Assembly (NCBI RefSeq): GCF_000067165.1
Contig: NC_010162.1
Span: 3,616,501 to 3,680,500 of the forward strand
DNA: 64,000 bases
Origin: Sorangium cellulosum So ce56
Lineage (GTDB): Bacteria; Myxococcota_A; Polyangia; Polyangiales; Polyangiaceae
Direction of reading: 5' to 3'
Positions within the stretch are counted from its first letter, which is position 1, and each line of letters begins with the position of its first letter. Shown in pieces: positions 62,411 through 64,000 of the stretch. The position numbers were made by a program, and so were the translations under genes. The notes under the pieces are model-generated. The model was given only the letters and a program-made list of their open reading frames with translations. It was not told the origin of the DNA and made no database searches.

Positions 62411-63220
62411 CTACCGCGAGCCGACGCCCAGGAGGGCGGTCATCGAGAGCTGCTGAGGACCGTCGCCGAACCGCGCCTGCAGCCTGCCGAGGATCGCCTT
62501 GCCGAACGCTTCCCAGCGCTCGTCGCCCAGCTTGTCCCGCAGCAGCACGAGCGGCGCGTTCGTCCGGCAAACCGAGCGCCAGAACTCCTCGGTCGAGGGT
62601 GACTCGCGGGAGTGCTCCACCTCGCGCACCGAGACGTCTCGGAACCCGGCAGCTTCCATCTCGGCGCGGAACTCGTCCGGATCCCCGAGCGGCGCCTTGC
62701 CCTCGCCGAAGGGCAGCCCGGGCAGCTCGGCGCCGATCCCCGAGAAGAGCTCGGCCAGGATGGGCGTCCTGTCCATCGGCGCCCAGCTCCCGACGACGGC
62801 GCGGCCGCCGGGCCGCAGCACCCGGAGGAGCTCGCGGAAGCCGCGGTCGCGGTCGGGGAAGAACATCAGCCCGAACATCGAGAAGGCGGCATCGAAGGAC
62901 CCGTCCTCGAAGGGCAGCGCCATGCCGTCGCCGACGCGCGCTTCCACCGCGAGCCCCGCGCGCGCGGCGCGCTCGCGCAGCTGCTCCACCATCGCGGGCG
63001 CGAAATCGATCGCGGTCACGCGCGCCTCCCCGGCGGCGAGGAGGGACAGGGTGCCTGGCCCGGCGGCCACGTCGAGCACGCGGGCGCCCGGGCCGACGCC
63101 GGCCAGCCGGAGCGCGTCTGCGGCATACTTCTCGAAGTGAGGGACGATGTCGGCCGCGTAGTCGTCGGCGACCATGTTCCACGCGACAGGGGTGGCGAGG
63201 GGGCTCGGGGGCTGGGTCAT
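62411..63220 (-). CDS. SAM-dependent methyltransferase (UbiE-type)
   Basis: This 269-residue class I methyltransferase has motif I RVLDVAAGPGTLSLL (about 47-61), AIDFAPAMVEQL, the motif II region GDGMALPFEDGSFDAAFSMF and RPGGRAVVGSW. The order and the Ala-Met-Val helix resemble UbiE/COQ5 and small-molecule methyltransferases. The first Met in the frame is upstream; ATG 63220 is used because the extra residues look untranslated and the sequence MTQPPSP fits a normal start. No pathway partners are beside it. Confidence 0.88.
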   Translation of the reverse strand: MTQPPSPLATPVAWNMVADDYAADIVPHFEKYAADALRLAGVGPGARVLDVAAGPGTLSLLAAGEARVTAIDFAPAMVEQLRERAARAGLAVEARVGDGMALPFEDGSFDAAFSMFGLMFFPDRDRGFRELLRVLRPGGRAVVGSWAPMDRTPILAELFSGIGAELPGLPFGEGKAPLGDPDEFRAEMEAAGFRDVSVREVEHSRESPSTEEFWRSVCRTNAPLVLLRDKLGDERWEAFGKAILGRLQARFGDGPQQLSMTALLGVGSR

Positions 63221-63382
63221 CGGCGACGGTGCTACCACGTGTGCGCCGAGCGGATCCAGCGCAGGCGTCCTGGCGCGGCGTTCCCTTGGCCGGCGCTCAC
63301 GCCCTCGTGGCGAGGCGACGACAACCGCGCGTTCAACCGCGCGTTCGCGCGAGGGAGATGCCGTGATGAGGTGATGCGGTGA

Positions 63383-63700
63383 TCACCGCGCCGTGCTCTC
63401 GCGCCGGTTCGCCATGCGCGCCTGCGCCAGCGCCTTCGGCACGCCTCTCGGGCCGGCGGGGCTCGCCGCCGCCTCCGACGTGCCCGGATCAGCGTCCGAG
63501 TCCGCGCCCTGCTCGTCATCCGCCTTGTCGGCGTCGGCCTCGGTCGCATCGTGGCGCGGCAGCACGGTCCTCGCGGTCGACACCAGCAGCACGCTGGTCA
63601 GCGCAACGACGCTCGCAGAACCGGCGACGAGCACCGCGATATGCATCATTGTGCGCTGGAGGAGGCTCCCTTCATTCAACTTCCGGAGGATCTTCAACAT
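63383..63700 (-). CDS. Small single-pass membrane protein
   Basis: The 105-residue protein has one clear hydrophobic segment (about 18-44; MHIAVLVAGSASVVALTSVL) after a basic start (MLKILRKLNEGSLLQRT). The rest is an acidic then basic tail (EADADKADDEQGADSDAD, then KALAQARMANRR). An AGGTAG lies before ATG 63700. This topology suits a small inner-membrane protein with a cytoplasmic or periplasmic tail. There is no recognised family. The frame continues upstream, but that part is low-complexity. Confidence 0.55.
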   Translation of the reverse strand: MLKILRKLNEGSLLQRTMMHIAVLVAGSASVVALTSVLLVSTARTVLPRHDATEADADKADDEQGADSDADPGTSEAAASPAGPRGVPKALAQARMANRRESTAR

Positions 63701-64000
63701 GGTGCTACCTGCCTCGTTCGCGAGCGCCCGCTCGCTGCCAGCGTCCCTGTGACACTCCTGCGAATGCGAGCCTCGTGCCAGCAGCCATCCGCTGGAACCA
63801 GCGCATGGATCGCGGTGCTTCTGGCGCCGCTCTGCCAAAGCTGACACGTCCGCCACCTGTACAATGGCTCATCCTGCCAAAATGACAATCCGTTCTTTGA
63901 GCGTCTTGTCGTCGCGTTGCCGCGTCGCCGCGTTGCCGCGTCGCCGCGTCGCCGCGTCACCGCATGCGCCGCGTTGGGCACCGAGCGCCGACCGCGCGCG
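63701..64000. other. Right edge of the window, no gene supported
   Basis: From the small membrane gene to the edge I see no reliable gene. 63907-63960 is built of short repeats (gccgcgttgccgcgtcgccg variants). The sequence may be upstream of a gene beyond the window. Confidence 0.5.

Overview
The window reads as a chromosomal piece of a large-genome myxobacterium of the Sorangium/Polyangium type. The evidence is very high GC with strong third-position GC, lipoproteins with long Gly/Ser linkers, hybrid kinases combining a Ser/Thr kinase, ATPase, GAF and histidine kinase in one chain, a retron reverse transcriptase that resembles the myxobacterial Mx162/Sa163 enzymes, and an orphan type VI secretion tip island. 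No rRNA, tRNA or intact insertion sequence was seen. Species assignment is inference.

Layout. 1-2.6 kb: the end of a helical-repeat protein overlapping a SWIM zinc-finger protein. 2.76-4.7 kb: a retron, with a strongly structured leader (candidate msr-msd) and its reverse transcriptase, followed by a decayed IS91-type transposase. 5-7.2 kb: a beta-propeller lipoprotein and two gene relics. 7.5-17.7 kb: a signalling block (giant multi-kinase plus receiver protein, then two divergent PAS histidine kinases). 17.9-24.9 kb: a leucine-rich-repeat protein, a 120-bp nested inverted-repeat element, a NarK-type transporter, an SBBP propeller lipoprotein, a sulfatase-modifying-factor-like protein and a CoA-binding protein.

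25.6-34.7 kb (minus strand) is the most unusual part. It holds a 55-residue protein, then a 2305-residue protein (nitrilase domain, NACHT-type ATPase, pentapeptide repeats, 14 WD40 repeats and a second P-loop ATPase), whose stop codon overlaps the start of an ATPase-metallophosphoesterase protein. The architecture is that of a STAND-type surveillance or conflict system: two propellers as a sensor, NTPases as the switch, and nitrilase and phosphoesterase as candidate effectors. Near-identical WD40 repeats suggest ongoing repeat exchange. I do not recognise this combination as a named system.

34.9-38.7 kb: a polytopic membrane protein with two methyltransferases. 39.5-46.6 kb: an SGNH esterase lipoprotein, an NtrC-like regulator with an altered GAFTGA loop, a GH43 glycosidase lipoprotein with a LacI-type operator over its promoter, and a lipoprotein with a c-type heme motif. 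47-51 kb: a PAS-STAS (RsbR-like) protein, a small membrane operon, and a cupin-methyltransferase operon behind four palindromes spaced exactly 22 bp. 51-57.9 kb: type VI tip genes (VgrG, PAAR, FHA-DUF4123, DUF2169, a second DUF4123). 58-64 kb: a small membrane protein, a CBS protein, a LEA-type lipoprotein, a membrane-protein pseudogene broken by short duplications, an Rnk-like protein and a methyltransferase.

Short tandem arrays (10, 14, 22, 43, 86 bp) and hairpin repeats are common between genes. Start codons were chosen by ribosome-binding sites and overlaps, and domain calls come from reading motifs, not from searches.
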